64,000 nucleotides of DNA from Geosiphon pyriformis (GCA_016748015.1 JAAOMT010000226.1:354604-418603), one strand, 5' to 3'; positions 13,233 to 26,591 are shown, numbered from the stretch's first letter. Notes: generated by a model not told the origin, from the sequence alone. Program-made: numbers and translations.

Positions 13233-14570
13233 TAATAATAAAAAAGAATTCAGCTTAAAAAAATTTTTTTTTTATTCATGCATTTTTTACGCCTATTGTT
13301 GGAACTTTAACTAGTTACTCGATACTCGTGCAAAAGCTTATGTTATTGTATGACCTTTTTTGTGTCTAATTTATGATTGATAGCTAATAGCATTCCCGAA
13401 TATTTAATACATTCTACGGTTTTTTATGATTGACAATAAATCCGAATAATATTGGATATCTTTATCTGATTCGGATGATGATATTGATTAGATCAATGTT
13501 TTAAAGAAAACAATATTTGAAATTTTTAAATATGATGATTATGATTATTATGAGGATGAGGATGAGGATGAAGATGATGAAACTTTTTAACTTTTTTTAA
13601 TTACGATAAAATATTTCCCAGCTTACCAGTTTCAACAACCACGTACACTTACAGTATCTCTTTCTCTCTCTTTCTCTTTCTCTCTCTCTCTTTCTCTCTT
13701 TCTCTTTGATAAAGTGAAAATTTTTTTTTGTCAACAATTGAATCCCCAATAAAAAACTCCATCCATGAATTTTTTAAGTCAAAAATACCAACAAATTTGA
13801 TTTGTTACAAGAATTATATGTTATTTATCGGAAAAATTGTTCCTTATAAATTCAAAATAAATTTCCGTTTTATTTCATACATATATGGGCGTTTCAATAA
13901 TGCAGTGTGGATCATATGTGAAATTAGGATCGCTTCTGATAGTTTTTTTTTGGAAAATCAGTGTAACGTTTACCACGTGGTAAATTAAAGATGTTCCGAA
14001 GATTTGGTGTCATGTAAAAAAAATTTTTAGCCAGTCCTTTTGGTGCCCAAATTGGTTTGTGCGTCATACTAATTTCCACGTGCGTTTGACACCTGGTGAT
14101 ATTTGGCCGAAAATATTTATTTATTTAAAAAAAAATTTTCATATCAGCAAGTGATGATAATTGTTGATAGTAATGATAGATAGTGTTGGGAATCAATGTG
14201 TGAGAACAATTATTGTTTTTTTTGTTCAACAATTTTCCTTCCCCTTTTTTTCATTCTAAAACTTTTAGGAGGTGAAAAAAAAAAAAGTCCTAAGAAATAT
14301 CTCAGATCCACCAATGTCAACAATTAAATATTACAATCTCTAATCTTTGAAAAAAGCTCCGTTTAGAAATTGATGGGTTGTCAATATTTTGATCTTCAAA
14401 CAAAAGCAAAGAAAATCAGTTTCAATATGTCAAATTTTATAACATTTACATTGTGCATATCCCAATGGTATCGCATTAAGTTAGAAATTCTTTTAAAACA
14501 TGAATGTTCTTTTTCATACCCTGGATGATTAAAGATGAAACCTATAAAACCAGTGTAAGAAATATTTCTT
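13233..14570. other. Non-coding stretch with short repeats
   Basis: Holds GAGGAT repeats near 13550-13575 and the CT-rich tract at 13658-13708. The 86-residue frame at 13728-13988 has no ATG at its start and no recognisable motif. Confidence 0.45.
13658..13708. repeat. CT-rich (TCTC/TTTCTC)n tract
   Basis: Pure pyrimidine run of TCTCTTTCTCTCTC type. Confidence 0.9.
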
Positions 14571-14582
14571 GATTAGTAAGGT

Positions 14583-14584
14583 GG

Positions 14585-14624
<40 letters not shown>

Positions 14625-14640
14625 AATGATGATGATAATG
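14583..14640. repeat. (GAT)n microsatellite
   Basis: GATGATGAT with two AATG interruptions. Confidence 0.95.
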
Positions 14641-15003
14641 GCTTCACTCATTCGTTTTATCTATAATTTGAATAAACAGATCTTTGGTTTTTACATTATA
14701 TATCCAAATAAACCACAACAAACCCTTTTGATTGCCATTGCACGAGTATTTTTTGTTAACAATTGATGACTATTATTCCACTTTTTCCCAGTGGTTAGTC
14801 GTGCTGCTGATTCTCTCAAAAAAAGCACTCAAAAGATAGGTATTATCCATTTTTAGTCAACAAATTTACCAGGACATCTGACACAAATTTATGGGAGCTG
14901 TAACACTAAGCTACCATTATCATCATGCTTACTATAAGAATTAATACAAAAATTTCATATACTCTGTTAAAAAAATGTTGGCAAAATGATTGATGCCATG
15001 CAA

Positions 15004-15058
15004 ATCATAATCATAATCATAATCATAATCATAATCATAATCATGATCATCATCATTT
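15004..15058. repeat. (AATCAT)n microsatellite
   Basis: About seven AATCAT hexamers ending in GATCATCATC. Confidence 0.95.
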
Positions 15059-15059
15059 A

Positions 15060-16656
15060 TTTATCTTTAACCATTCGTCGTAATTTTCAGGAAGATTTGC
15101 TACTTGAAAATTTCCTCGGATTCTCCTAGAACTATCTTATTTCGTCATATTTTCCATTTTTCTTCCTATCAATTAAATAATGTTTGCACTTTAAGTTCTT
15201 CAAAAAAAGATCACCCATGCAAATATTAACTCAAGACTTTGTTACACCATACTTTTTATTTCGTTTATCATAGGTTCTTGCTTTACGCCATATGGACAAA
15301 AACACCAAACTAATGTTGTCTTTAAACAGTAATTTAGCTTTCGAGACACTTAAGCAAACTCCCCAAACCCCCAACAATCGTAAACCCCGATCAGGTAATA
15401 AGACAAAATCACAACGAGTTTCAAGCTTGAAATAAGATAAATTTTATTTTTTATTTTTTATTTTTTATAACAAGTTACTGGGGAAACTTTAAAACTAATG
15501 TGACCCTGAAAATACAATGTTATAGGAATGGAAAGTGATTTTCAATTTGGTTATTATGAAAATAGCAATGATCTTTGCTTTATCGAAATTTGCTAATAAA
15601 AATTTATTTCTCTTACTAATCTTATTTTTTTAAACCGAGAAAACAATTTTTCTTAATTTACTCTTTAAAATAAATGCAAAATTTACCTAATCTTTTGAGA
15701 AAGAAAAGATTTTGCAATTAAATGAAAAGATTTATTCATCAGATATTAGTTTTTATTGGTAATCTATTAAAAATTCAATAGGGTTTAGATTTTTCAAAAA
15801 AAAAAAAAAAAAAAAAATTTTTTCCTTTTAAATAGCAAGTTTAAGTTTTTTAAACCTTTTTCGTTTTTTTGGATCCTCAATTAAAAAATATTTAATGTAA
15901 AATTATGAAGGATTTTATAGTATATACCTGATTTCTAATATTTTAATTAATTGACCAAATTTTTAGCTCTCGGATTTTCAATGACAAATCATCAAATAAG
16001 AATTTATTTATTTATTTATTTATTATTGGAAAAGAAAGCAAGATTTTATTTTTTGGGAAAAAAAATGGTCATCTTTCATGTCAATAACATGGACAAATTT
16101 TTATGGATACCAACCATTTAAATTTTTGTTCGGAAAATGATACTTTTAATATTCATGTAGAATTTAATTAAACTGTCTCACAAATGATTTTATGAAATAA
16201 GACTTGCACGCTACTCATTGATTCATTGATTCATTCATTCATTCATTCATTGATTCATTTATTTATTTTAATTTTGTATATCAAATATCATAATTTCCGG
16301 ATTTTTTTTTTAAAATAAATTAAACCTAAAAAAAATAAGATTCTATTAATAAAAAGGAAAAATATTAAAAAATTTTGATTCCTCACTTTTTTTTAATCAT
16401 TATGACTAATAATAATAATAATAATAAAGTCAATCAATCAATCAATCAATTTTTTTTTTTTTTTTTTTTTACAAAGGGAGAAATTCAAATATTTTATGCG
16501 AAAAAATGGTATATTTGTACAGAATTGGATAATTTCAAATCCTAGTTTTTGTCTTAAACAAATTCAATATATATATGGATATGGATATAGATATATTAGT
16601 TTTGTTTATCGTTTATTCAATGTACACAAAATATTTTGAATTTCTTATATATATAA

Positions 16657-16728
<72 letters not shown>

Positions 16729-17760
16729 AGTCAGAATGACCAAAATAAAATTCATGTTCCAAATTAGTATTCAAACGAGAAAAAATATTTCAATGAAACA
16801 TTTATTATTATTATTATTATTATTATTCTTATTATTTATTATTATTATTATTATAATTATTATTATCTAAAATTAAATAAAAAAAAATTTTCAACCCATT
16901 CTTATTATAAGATTTTTTATCTTTTTTTTTTTTGATATTTCAAGGTTAGACTTTTGATCTTCAAAACACATGATGATGATGATGATGATGATTATTCGTA
17001 AAAGCTAATATTTCAAAAAAATATATATATATATATTATTATTTTTTCTTTTAAAATTCTTAAATTCTCTTATTAAATCTTTTCATAAAGCCAATCAAAC
17101 TATATATATATTCTTTTTCGTAAAAAAAAGAAACTTTTTTTTTCATCTAACTTGCTTTTTTTTTCTTTAATTAAAAATCAAGCTGGAAATCTCATGAAAA
17201 GAAAAGAAAAGAAAAGAAAAATTTTATATGATTAATAAAATATTTAGGAAAATTTCAAAAAATTTTAAATAGAATTTAGAAGATCTCATGAGATTTTAAT
17301 TTAAACTAACTGTAACGATAAACAGAAAAGTTGGTCTGTTTGGAGAATCAAAAATTTAATCACGATATTTTTTTTTAATTTAATTTCATATTCTTCTTTC
17401 ATGTTATTTTGTTCAAAGAGTCATTAAAAATTTGAGTCATTAAAAATAGATGAACAAATAAATTTTTTATAATTTTATTATTTTTAATTCTCCAAATCTC
17501 GAAACTTTTTGTTTCATTTTACCATTTTTAATCATATCTATATATTTAATGATATTTATATATTTAATTATATTCATTGGACCTAAAAATATAAATAATG
17601 ATGACGACAACAAATGAATTTGATACTGGAATCGTTATAATGCTTGGAAAAAAAAATTTAAAAATTTAAAACTTTTTTTATATTCATCTTCCTTTTGAAA
17701 TGATTGTAAAAAATACTTTTTTTCAAAAAATCTCAAAAATACTTAATGATAAGTTTTCTA
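15060..17760. other. AT-rich non-coding DNA with many microsatellites
   Basis: No gene seen. Short repeats include poly-A at 15798-15820, TTTA at about 16004-16024, ATTC/GATTC at 16219-16262, AATC at 16431-16450, poly-T at 16451-16470, ATT at 16652-16727 and again 16803-16865, GAT at 16973-16991, TA at 17022-17036 and GAAAA at 17198-17220. Confidence 0.6.
16652..16727. repeat. (ATT)n microsatellite
   Basis: About 25 ATT triplets. Confidence 0.95.
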
Positions 17761-17767
17761 CTTTGCA

Positions 17768-17768
<1 letters not shown>

Positions 17769-17802
<34 letters not shown>

Positions 17803-17826
17803 NNNNNNNNNNNNNNNNNNNNAAAA

Positions 17827-17880
<54 letters not shown>
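17769..17880. repeat. Poly-A tract enclosing an assembly gap
   Basis: Homopolymer A on both sides of 20 N at 17803-17822. The true length of the tract is unknown. Confidence 0.95.
17803..17822. other. Assembly gap (20 N)
   Basis: Run of N in the supplied sequence. An open frame reading Lys through it is an artefact. Confidence 1.
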
Positions 17881-17883
<3 letters not shown>

Positions 17884-18283
17884 TCTCTGATGGTTGAGAA
17901 ATTATTTAATCACATATATAATTATTGATTTTTAGCCAAAATCTTGATTAATCCGCTTGCAAAAACATTGTGATAATCATTGATATGCAAAATAAAAATA
18001 AAGCAAATCATAGATACATATCGGTTTTAAGTCATAATTCCATGAAATGACGCCTATTTATAAATAAACTTTAAAAAAAAATATAAATAGTAATGAACGT
18101 TGAAAATATAAAATTCAAATATCATTAAACAGGGAACGAAATTGCAAAAACATAAATATCAATTTCCATATATCATAAATAATAATTTATTCAGATAATC
18201 CATTTTTAGGTTTGTTTGTTAGTTTCTTTTTTTTTTCTTTTTTTTGTTTATATGTTTGTTTATTTGTTTATTTTTTTTGTTTA

Positions 18284-18352
18284 TTTATTTATTTATTTGT
18301 TTGTTTGTTTGTTTGTTTGTTTGTTTGTTTGTTTGTTTGTTTGTTTGTTTTT
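18284..18352. repeat. (GTTT)n microsatellite
   Basis: GTTT tetramers preceded by TTTA units. Confidence 0.95.
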
Positions 18353-18522
18353 TTCGCAAAAATTATGTAAAACCCTCGACGGCCCCTTGAATTGAGCATT
18401 TTTTTTAAATTCCTTCCATCGTGAAATAAATAAGTCATATTCTTGTCTGAATTTATATAGGGTTCTGTAAGTTAGTAAAATTATTAAAAATGTTGGAGTT
18501 TTTAAATTGTTTTACTATAACA

Positions 18523-18536
18523 TAATGATGATGATG

Positions 18537-18568
<32 letters not shown>

Positions 18569-18578
18569 GATAATAATA

Positions 18579-18617
<39 letters not shown>

Positions 18618-18618
18618 G
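18523..18618. repeat. (GAT)n/(GATAAT)n microsatellite
   Basis: GAT triplets, then GATAAT hexamers, then GAT triplets. Confidence 0.95.
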
Positions 18619-18664
18619 TATCATTTATCTTTAGAGGTTTTATGTATTCATTGATCTTTTCACC

Positions 18665-18702
18665 CTGTACCTGTACCTGTACCTGTACATGTACATGTAC
18701 CA
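18665..18702. repeat. (CTGTAC)n / (ATGTAC)n
   Basis: Six hexamers; the GTAC core makes the tract partly self-complementary. Confidence 0.9.
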
Positions 18703-21494
18703 GTCTATACCTACAAGATGATAATTATTTAGACTAAAAACTTTTGATTCAGGGAGTTAAAAATTAATGAGATATCTGTGAATCGTCTTTTGTCTTCAAA
18801 CTGCTCCCTAGATAATATTCATGTGGTAATTTTTAAAATTGATATTGAGCCTCGAGTTTTACCATGCATCAACAAAAGTTAACAAAAGTTTTGTTTCAAG
18901 ACCATTTTTATAAAAAAAAAAATTTTTTTGAATGTGATAATGATTTTTGTTTATCATAACTTTACTTCAAATCTCATTAAAAAACTTTTTTCCCTCATAA
19001 AAATAAAATATTTTCAATAATTAATGGGAATTTCCTACTAAATCCCTTGATTTTTCTTTTACGATCATTTTTTGGAAAATTTTTGGGCCACATGTCATTC
19101 AAAATTCAGAATTTCAGGGCTAGACATGACTTCTTTTTCCTGGAAAACCAGTATTAAATTTTCATGTGTCGGAAAATTATATTTGATATTTTCGCAAATA
19201 TTTTTTATTAATACTAAACCTTTTGATCATAATTTTAAGTAAATTTATGATCACTGATTCAACAGTCACATTGAAACACACGAAATTACCCGAAATTTTC
19301 GGAAAAATTGCTCTTTGTAATTCAATTTTTTCCGGTATTATATTGAAATTTTCATTGAAAATTGTTGAATGAGATTGTGAATGATAAATGTATATGAATA
19401 ATGAAATTAAAAAAAAATATATACTATTCAAATATTGTCAATCAACAATTTTTCATGTATTTATCTCAATTTTATTGTCACATTTTTTTGAAATTCTATT
19501 AAAGATTATTACCTTTTTTTTAAAAAATTAACCATTAAGAATCAAAGTTTTCTATCTAATTTTTGGATTGAGAATTTCTTCAAAAATTATTATTTAACCA
19601 TTTTTAAATTTTGACGATAATAGTCTTTTTGGAAAAAAAATTTTCAATTTAAGAAATTGTGGAATTAATTTCGAATTTCTTTCATAAATCAAATCGGGTA
19701 AACTATATTTTGTATCGTTACAAGATTGATTATTTTGTAAAGAATGAGAATTCTTTGAAATAAATATTTAAAACTTTACAATAAAATTTGTAAATGATTA
19801 TTTAAAACTGCTAACCAAGCAATTAAGATGTGAAAAATTTTATTTTATAACTTAACGTGTTATATATTTAATAAAAACAATATATACATTTAACTCTATC
19901 ATCTTAAATTATTGACTAAAGAAAAATGTAATCTAAAAACTATCTCTTTTGAATTACGAATATATTTCAAGAAAGTTACAATCAAGTATAGAGAAAAGCA
20001 TTTTATCAAGTGAAAAATACAAATAAAACCACTTTAAAAAAAAAAAAAGAAAAAGTAATACATCTTTGAAACTAAAAATCAAACAGATAAACTTGATAAA
20101 TCCTTCCAATTTTTTTATTATCTCAAATCATAATTTTAAAAAATTCAACAACCAATAAAACAAATGGTAATAAAATAATTTGGTAGTAAAACTAATGACT
20201 TTTTTAATTCATTTTAAATCTCCTATATTCTACCATGTTAAAAACCTTTCAATGAAAACCCATTAACACTTATAAATACCAATTTAATATTCATTATTTC
20301 TTGCTCAGTCTTAAAACAACTTTAACAAAAAAGTAATAACGAATTCAAAAGGTCATCAATATTATTTTTTGAAACCAGGTCTTTTTGTAATATTGAATAC
20401 ATATTTTATCTTAAACATCAAAAAATTATAAGATAATTTACAATGTAATTACTTAGAGAACTAATTTATTCACAATTCACAATTCACAATTCATTGATCA
20501 ATCATCCTGAATGTCTTTAACTTAATTATAAATAAAATTAATTTTAATATTAAAAAACATATAATCTAAATCAAAATTTTTAAATTTTAAGTGCAACTTT
20601 TATATTTTAAAATAAATATTTTTGTCACAGATCATAAATTTGAAATAATTTTAATTTAATATATGTCATTGGAAACTTCAATTGATTTAAATTTAGTTTA
20701 AATTTATTAAAAAATTATTTTTCTCATTATAATTATTATTATTATTGTTATATATAAATATCAAAACAAACCAAAATTTAATTTTTCAAAATTATTTAAA
20801 ATTATAAGTTATAATAATAATTTTTCATTTTTCATTAATTTCTAAAAAAATTTTAACCATTTTTGTGTACAAAGTTAAAAAATTTAAATTTTTTTCTGAA
20901 AATTTTTCAGTTTTTTTCAAAAAAATTCCTCTCCTCACCCACAAGTCATATGAAAACTTATTTTATCAGAATTTTTTTTAATAATTATTTTTTAGGTAAA
21001 CAATCATTTTATATATATATATATATATATATATTATTTAAGATCTTTAAGATTGAATAAAGTAGGATTATAAAATATACCCGGTTTAATTAAGAAAAAA
21101 AGGATTTTATAAAAATAAAAATTATCCTTTTTTTTTTTCTTGAATTTTCCCAAAATCGAAAATAGAATTTTTGTTTAAAAGTTAGAAAACTTGTGATCTT
21201 GTAAACCAAAAAAAAAAAAATTTGTTTAATTTCAAATCATTTTTTATGTATTTATAAAATGATTTTTTAAACCATTTTTTAGGAAATTAAAAGATTAATT
21301 AGTCTGTTACGATTTTTCAAAACAAATAAAATCTCAATAATTCGGTTATGATCAATATCAGCTCAAAAAATTAATTAAATAGAAAACTCACAGCACAATT
21401 TTAATCCACATGAAAATAATTTGAGAATCGAATAATAAATCAACACTCTTTAAAGAAATCTACACACATACAATCTCCGAATCTAGAAAAAATA

Positions 21495-22925
21495 ATGAAG
21501 CATCTCAATCATCTAATTAAATCATTTATCCAAAGTCGATGGCACAAAATACTTTGGCTCTCTTTTTTCCTTTTTTCCTCTAGATTTTTTTTGTTTTTTT
21601 GGAAAAATAATTTTTTGGAAATCGATTTAAATAAATATGCCTTCCCTTTTTCGAAGATTTCTTGGCATGAAAATGTTTTCACTGTTCGTTTAAGTAAAAA
21701 TCTCCATGAAAAATTTCCGAAAAAGTCTTTCATTTCAGAAGAAATTCCAATTCTAAAACGTTCACTATCGCCTGACGAAGATCCAAAAAAGAGACTTATT
21801 TCAATTAATGACACTGACCAGTTGATTCAAAAATTTGCAATATTTGCCAAATATGCTCAACAATCTTACTGTCTTAATGATACTTCAGGAAATTTAGGCT
21901 GGTTTGATGAGCCGCTTTATGGTATTTTAATTACTAGAGTTGCAAGAAGAAAATTAAAATATTAACCATGATTTAACATAAAAACATTCTCAAGCCCACG
22001 CATTTGCTTCAACGAAAACTAAAGAAGTTATCGTGATGTTAAGAGCAAAAGAAATGGATTTTTACAATTGGAGGAGTAGACGAGCTGGATGGGGCCTCTT
22101 TGGTTTAAACCAATTAATCGACCATACATTTGATGGTGTGTTTCAGACTGCGGTGAAGAAGATATTAATTATGATTAGAAATTTGTTTGAAATATACATC
22201 GATATTAGAAAGGTTAGAGTTGTTGGACATGGAGTTGGTGGGGGTAGTTAAAATATTTCGACTTTTTAATTCATTCTTTTTCGAGTTCCTGAGTTTTCAA
22301 TCCTGATTTTCATAATCACCTTTATTAGTTTACGCAGTTCTTACGGCACTAACATTACGCAAGAAGCACCTGAATCTTGATGTTCAAGTTTACACATTCG
22401 GTCAACCACGTTTCACAAATCCAGTACTGGCAATTTATATTAACAACGCCTTACCAGGGAGAATTTTTCGAATAACACATACTGATGATTATGTACCCCA
22501 ATTCTCACGAAAAGACTCAAGTCAAGTTCTGTTACACATGTATTGGCATCATGAGCGGGAATTTTGGATTTCTTATAATTGTGATTGTTCTAATGTTAAC
22601 GAAAATATGGATAAACCTATTGGCATGGAATCAGATGAAGATTTATCTTCAATGTATCAGGTTTATGAATGTGTGGGAAAAATTGTGACCGGCTCTGATT
22701 TGGTCGGGGTCATTGATGAAAATCCAGTAAGTTAAAACTTTTGGCGGTTGTTATACACAGGCTTCTAATTTTAACATTTATTGAAATCTAAGAAACATGT
22801 CGTCTAAATAAATTCTTTTCTAGGAATGTAATTCAGGAAACCAAGCAGGCCAGCAATTCATTAAAACTTCCTCCCATTTTGGTCCTTATTTTGGCAGATT
22901 TATGGGTAAATGTCCAAACGTCTGA
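21495..22925 (+). CDS. Class-3-lipase-like protein A, catalytic Ser replaced by Gly (4 exons)
   Basis: My exon model is 21495-21921, 21995-22243, 22329-22726 and 22824-22925 (391 residues). All introns have GT..AG ends and lengths of 73, 85 and 97 bases, with phases that keep the frame. Residues about 17-36 are a Phe/Leu-rich hydrophobic segment, probably a signal anchor. The lipase core reads AFASTKTKEVIV, then GHGVGGVYAVLTAL, FGQPRFTN, a T-D-D-Y-V-P segment and HHEREFW. In class 3 lipases the nucleophile elbow is G-x-S-x-G; here residue 222 is Gly, while the likely acid Asp279 and His299 remain. Hydrolase activity on lipids is therefore doubtful, and a pseudoenzyme or binding role is inferred. 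It is convergent with its paralogue at 23228-24595, with about 300 bases between the stop codons. The first exon would end at a stop if unspliced. Confidence 0.85.
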
Positions 22926-23227
22926 AGTTAATTTAATTCAAGAATAAGTTCTGTGGTTTTTTTCTCTTATAAATTAATCTCTTTGGAATTGCCTTTTGTT
23001 TTGATTGGGTTAAATGATACAATTAAACTAGAATTCCATTTTAATGATGAGCCAAATTTGACTCAAAGAATCAAATCTAAATTTATAATAAAAGTTAACA
23101 TAAATCTTTAGATAAATTTAGTTTAAATTGTGAAATCCGACCACGCTCTAAATATATTTATTTTTAAAAATTTGTCGCAAGTTTTTTTGCGATTCTTATC
23201 TTGTAATAGAATAATTAATCCAATAAT
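22926..23227. other. Short spacer between convergent lipase-like genes
   Basis: AT-rich 302-base interval serving both 3' ends. No terminator motif stands out. Confidence 0.6.
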
Positions 23228-24595
23228 TTAAACTGAACAAAGACCCATCTGGTAGCCAAAGTATGGTCCATAATGTGAAGAAATACCTTGAAATCCGTAC
23301 TCCACTTCACTATTATTACATACCTAAATAATATTTCAAAGATTGATTTTTACAAAAATAAAGAAATGGCTTCAAAAAAAATGAATACAATACTTACCGA
23401 GCTCTCATCCAGAAATTTATAATGGGAGCTCATCTTACCAGGGCATTCATAAATAAGATATTCAGAAAACTGTGATCCTACTGGTGTATCGCATTCACAA
23501 TTATGCGAAGTAATCCAGTACTCTGTCTCGTGATGCATATAACCTGCGGTTTTTAATGGCACCTGTGGCACGTAGTCATAGGTATTTGTTATACGATACA
23601 ACTTTGGAATCTCACTTTCGACATGTCTCGCGAATTCCAAGTTTCCAATTCTTGGTTGACCATAGGTATATATTTCAATCTTCAATCTTCGGCGTTCCAG
23701 TTGTAAAATTAGGCCTGTAAGGACCGCGTATACTAGGGTGGATTGATTGAATGAATAACTGTTTTTATTTAGGTAACGGTTTTATCACGAATTTGAGGAT
23801 AAAGCTGTTAAAAACTCACCACCACCTACACCGTGCCCAGTTAAATGAAGAGAAGATCTCGGTCTTGAATCCAACAGTCGTCTTATCCTTTTGAGAATTT
23901 TTTTTTTTGCAATTTTAAAAGCATCCATGAATTCTGATTTTATCATTGCTCCAGGAACTTCTAGATATGGCTTTTGATGATGAATAATGTATCGCCATTG
24001 ATCGAATTCTCTTTCTTTGCCTCGAAAATATGCAATAACTTGATTTTTTTTTTTGCCTCGAAAGGAATAGGCTAGAGTTAAAGAAGCATATATTCTAAAT
24101 AGATGATTTTTATTTGATGTGCAAGCTTTTTGACATGAAAACTCGTAATAAAAAGTGTATACCATATACAGGGTTCTCCGAATGCCCTAGATTTTTAGAA
24201 AGACAATAAGCTTTTTTAGCGATAAACGCAAAATTCTTGAATCGTGTAAGTAGTTCAGGATTAGTGATTAGTCTTTTTGGGTTCTCTTGATCCCTGATCA
24301 TCCAAAATCGATTTCGTTTATGGCTTTTGATAATGGAAATATTTTTTTTTAACGATAAATCTAAAGAAATGTTCATAAAACTTTGTATCTTGGATCTTTG
24401 AATAACCGACAAAAAGCTATTATTTTCTAAGACTAGATAATTTTTTTCAGACATATTCTGGCTATTAAGTTGTATTGTGAAGATGGGAATTTTCGAAAAC
24501 AAAAGCAAAAATACAAGGAATAATGTCGTCACAGTTATGATGTTTGGCCTTAAAAAATTATTAAAAAGTAACTTTGATAAAGAGGAAGAAATCAT
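23228..24595 (-). CDS. Class-3-lipase-like protein B, catalytic Ser replaced by Gly (4 exons)
   Basis: My exon model on the minus strand is 24595-24163, 24071-23820, 23732-23398 and 23323-23228 (371 residues). Introns are 91, 87 and 73 bases with GT..AG ends, and all three sit at the same positions and phases as in gene A. Residues about 18-38 form one hydrophobic N-terminal segment (signal anchor). The core reads NQVIAYFRGKEREF, then GHGVGGVYAVLTGL, YGQPRIGN, a T-Y-D-Y-V-P segment and HHETEYW. As in gene A the nucleophile is Gly (225), with Asp281 and His295 retained. Both proteins end in a related Cys-containing segment with SSH-GPYFG. A 37-base first intron is also possible but would add an unmatched insert; the 91-base intron restores alignment with gene A. 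Probably a tandem-inverted duplicate of gene A, now strongly diverged. Confidence 0.85.
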
Positions 24596-26290
24596 TTGAT
24601 CTATTGTCTCTGGAAATTTTTATCATTTATAAAAATTTAAAACATCAATGAAAGCCATAGGTGAAACTCACAAATTCCAAGTTTTCTTTCTCTCAAAAAC
24701 TTGCAATTCCTTCATTGTCAAGTTTATATTGTCACATGTCTGTTTTGCTAATGAAATTTTAAAGCAAACAGTATCAGTGAACCAAAGGTTTGAAAGTTTA
24801 AAAGAATTGACAAATGGAAATGCAACGATTCAACACATGGTCTTACATTTCTCATTTTTATTTGTCTTAACTTTATGTTAAACATCAAGAGGATCTTTCG
24901 TTATCATGATTGATCAGTTATGACGGAAAAACAAATTCATATAAACGAATAATGATTAGTAACTGCGAAATCTATGATATTCTTGATATGATTAAGTCCC
25001 GTGAATTATATATATAGAGCTAAGTTGAAATAATTGTTTAGAGTAATTGTAAAATTGGAGGGGTTTTTTTTTTTGACAGATTACACATTTATCCTTTTTT
25101 GACACAGAGATTAAATATAAATTTAAAACATGACAAAAAATTTTATTTAATATTGAATAATATTTTGCAGAAAAACATTTACTTTTCTTTTATTTAATGT
25201 TATTATAAAAAAAATTAAAATTTGCTTAGGAATCTTGATAATTTTTATATTTATTCTAATTATTTTAAAATTTTCAAATTTAAAAATGAGTTTCAATATT
25301 TAATAAAATTCTGTAAATATCATTCATAAAGAATTTTTTTTTCAGAGATATCAAATTTAATAATTCTAATCTTTAATGAAATTTTGATAAGCCAATTTTT
25401 ATTGGAAAATTTTAAAAAAATTGAATCTTTAATTTTCGAATATTCAGGACAGAACGTAGAAAAAATGTTTCGTATGATGTGAGAATCGGCTAAAATTATA
25501 TGTAAAATTTTTTATTCATTATTTTGATTTACTTTTTGAACAGAAAAAACAAGATTAAGTCTGCTAAATTGCGTACTTAATAATAGATTTATTTTGTTTC
25601 TCGAGAATAGTGTGTGGGAAAAAAAAAAAGTAAACAAAAAAGCTAATATTAGAATTTTGAATCAAAAATTTAAATAATAAAAATCTATCTTTAAAGAAGA
25701 ATTTTAAATAACTATAAGATATCATTCATTCTTCCGCAAATAAGAAATTAATTAAAAAAAGCAAAATTAAAGGAGTAAGATGAATTAAGAAAGTGATCTT
25801 TTGTTTTATTAATACAAACTTTTGATTTTTTAGTCATTTAGAATTTACCATTTTAGGTTAAAAGTGAAATTTTCCGAAAAAATCCCTTTTTAATAATAAA
25901 AAGTTCTTTACAATGAACACGTTGCTTCAATCAGATAAGTTACTTTCCAAGATAAATATGAATTCAATAAATCTCTCTTAAAAATGGTATTTCAAACATT
26001 TATTTGCTTTGAATTTAAAACAGTTGAGAAATTTTGAAACCATCTTTTACCATCTCCTAATTTTGATGGTTTGAAAACGTATTCTTAAAATTTATTCAAA
26101 TCAAATTTGATATTTATATCATAATTGAAGTTTATTATAGTCGAAAATTCTCTATTTAATTTAAGATTTGACTGGCTATTTAATAGTTCCCCGCCCCTAA
26201 CTTAACCCTATTTAAAATCTCTAAAGTATACCCAAGAAGATATAGGAAGACGGCAGCCAAAAATCTTACTGAACATTATAAAAAGCTATG
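24596..26290. other. AT-rich intergenic DNA
   Basis: A 77-residue ATG frame at 24648-24881 (+) lacks recognisable features. Nothing else is supported. Confidence 0.5.
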
Positions 26291-26551
26291 TCAAAAAGGC
26301 TTTTTTGATTTCTCGTCAATGGAATAACTATTCACTATTGAAATATTGTATAATAATAACGAATTTGTTGTTTTCTCGTCAATGGCTAGATTTTTTCCGG
26401 GATAAATATTCAAATCAATTTCACAAACATTATGTATCTCTCTTACAGGGGAAAGAATTATTCTTCTAAAACAGATCACCATGTTAAAGGTAAATAGAAA
26501 ATAAATAAAAAACATTCTAATTATTAGTATAAATTGGATCATATCATTCAT
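26291..26551 (-). CDS. Possible small membrane or secreted protein, 86 residues
   Basis: ATG frame with a hydrophobic N terminus (about residues 5-28, rich in Ile and Phe) followed by a polar tail with two Cys. Its ATG is only 40 bases from the ATG of the divergent repeat-protein gene. No family recognised. It could equally be a chance frame; no introns or partner support it. Confidence 0.25.
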   Translation of the reverse strand: MNDMIQFILIIRMFFIYFLFTFNMVICFRRIILSPVREIHNVCEIDLNIYPGKNLAIDEKTTNSLLLYNISIVNSYSIDEKSKKPF

Positions 26552-26591
26552 TTTTTTTTTTGAATCTCAATTAGGGTAAAAAAAATTCAAA

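Larger units (their letters stand above)
17881..21494. other. AT-rich non-coding DNA with microsatellites
   Basis: No convincing gene. Repeats are listed separately; there is also TA repeat at about 21010-21035. A minus frame at 19177-19431 has a signal-peptide-like N terminus but starts with TTG. Confidence 0.55.

Noticed and set aside
17746-17928. Poly-Lys frame
   Set aside because: Runs through poly-A and an N gap.
19177-19431. 84-residue minus frame with signal-peptide-like start
   Set aside because: The first codon is TTG, no ATG precedes the hydrophobic part, and no homologous copy or splice signal was found.
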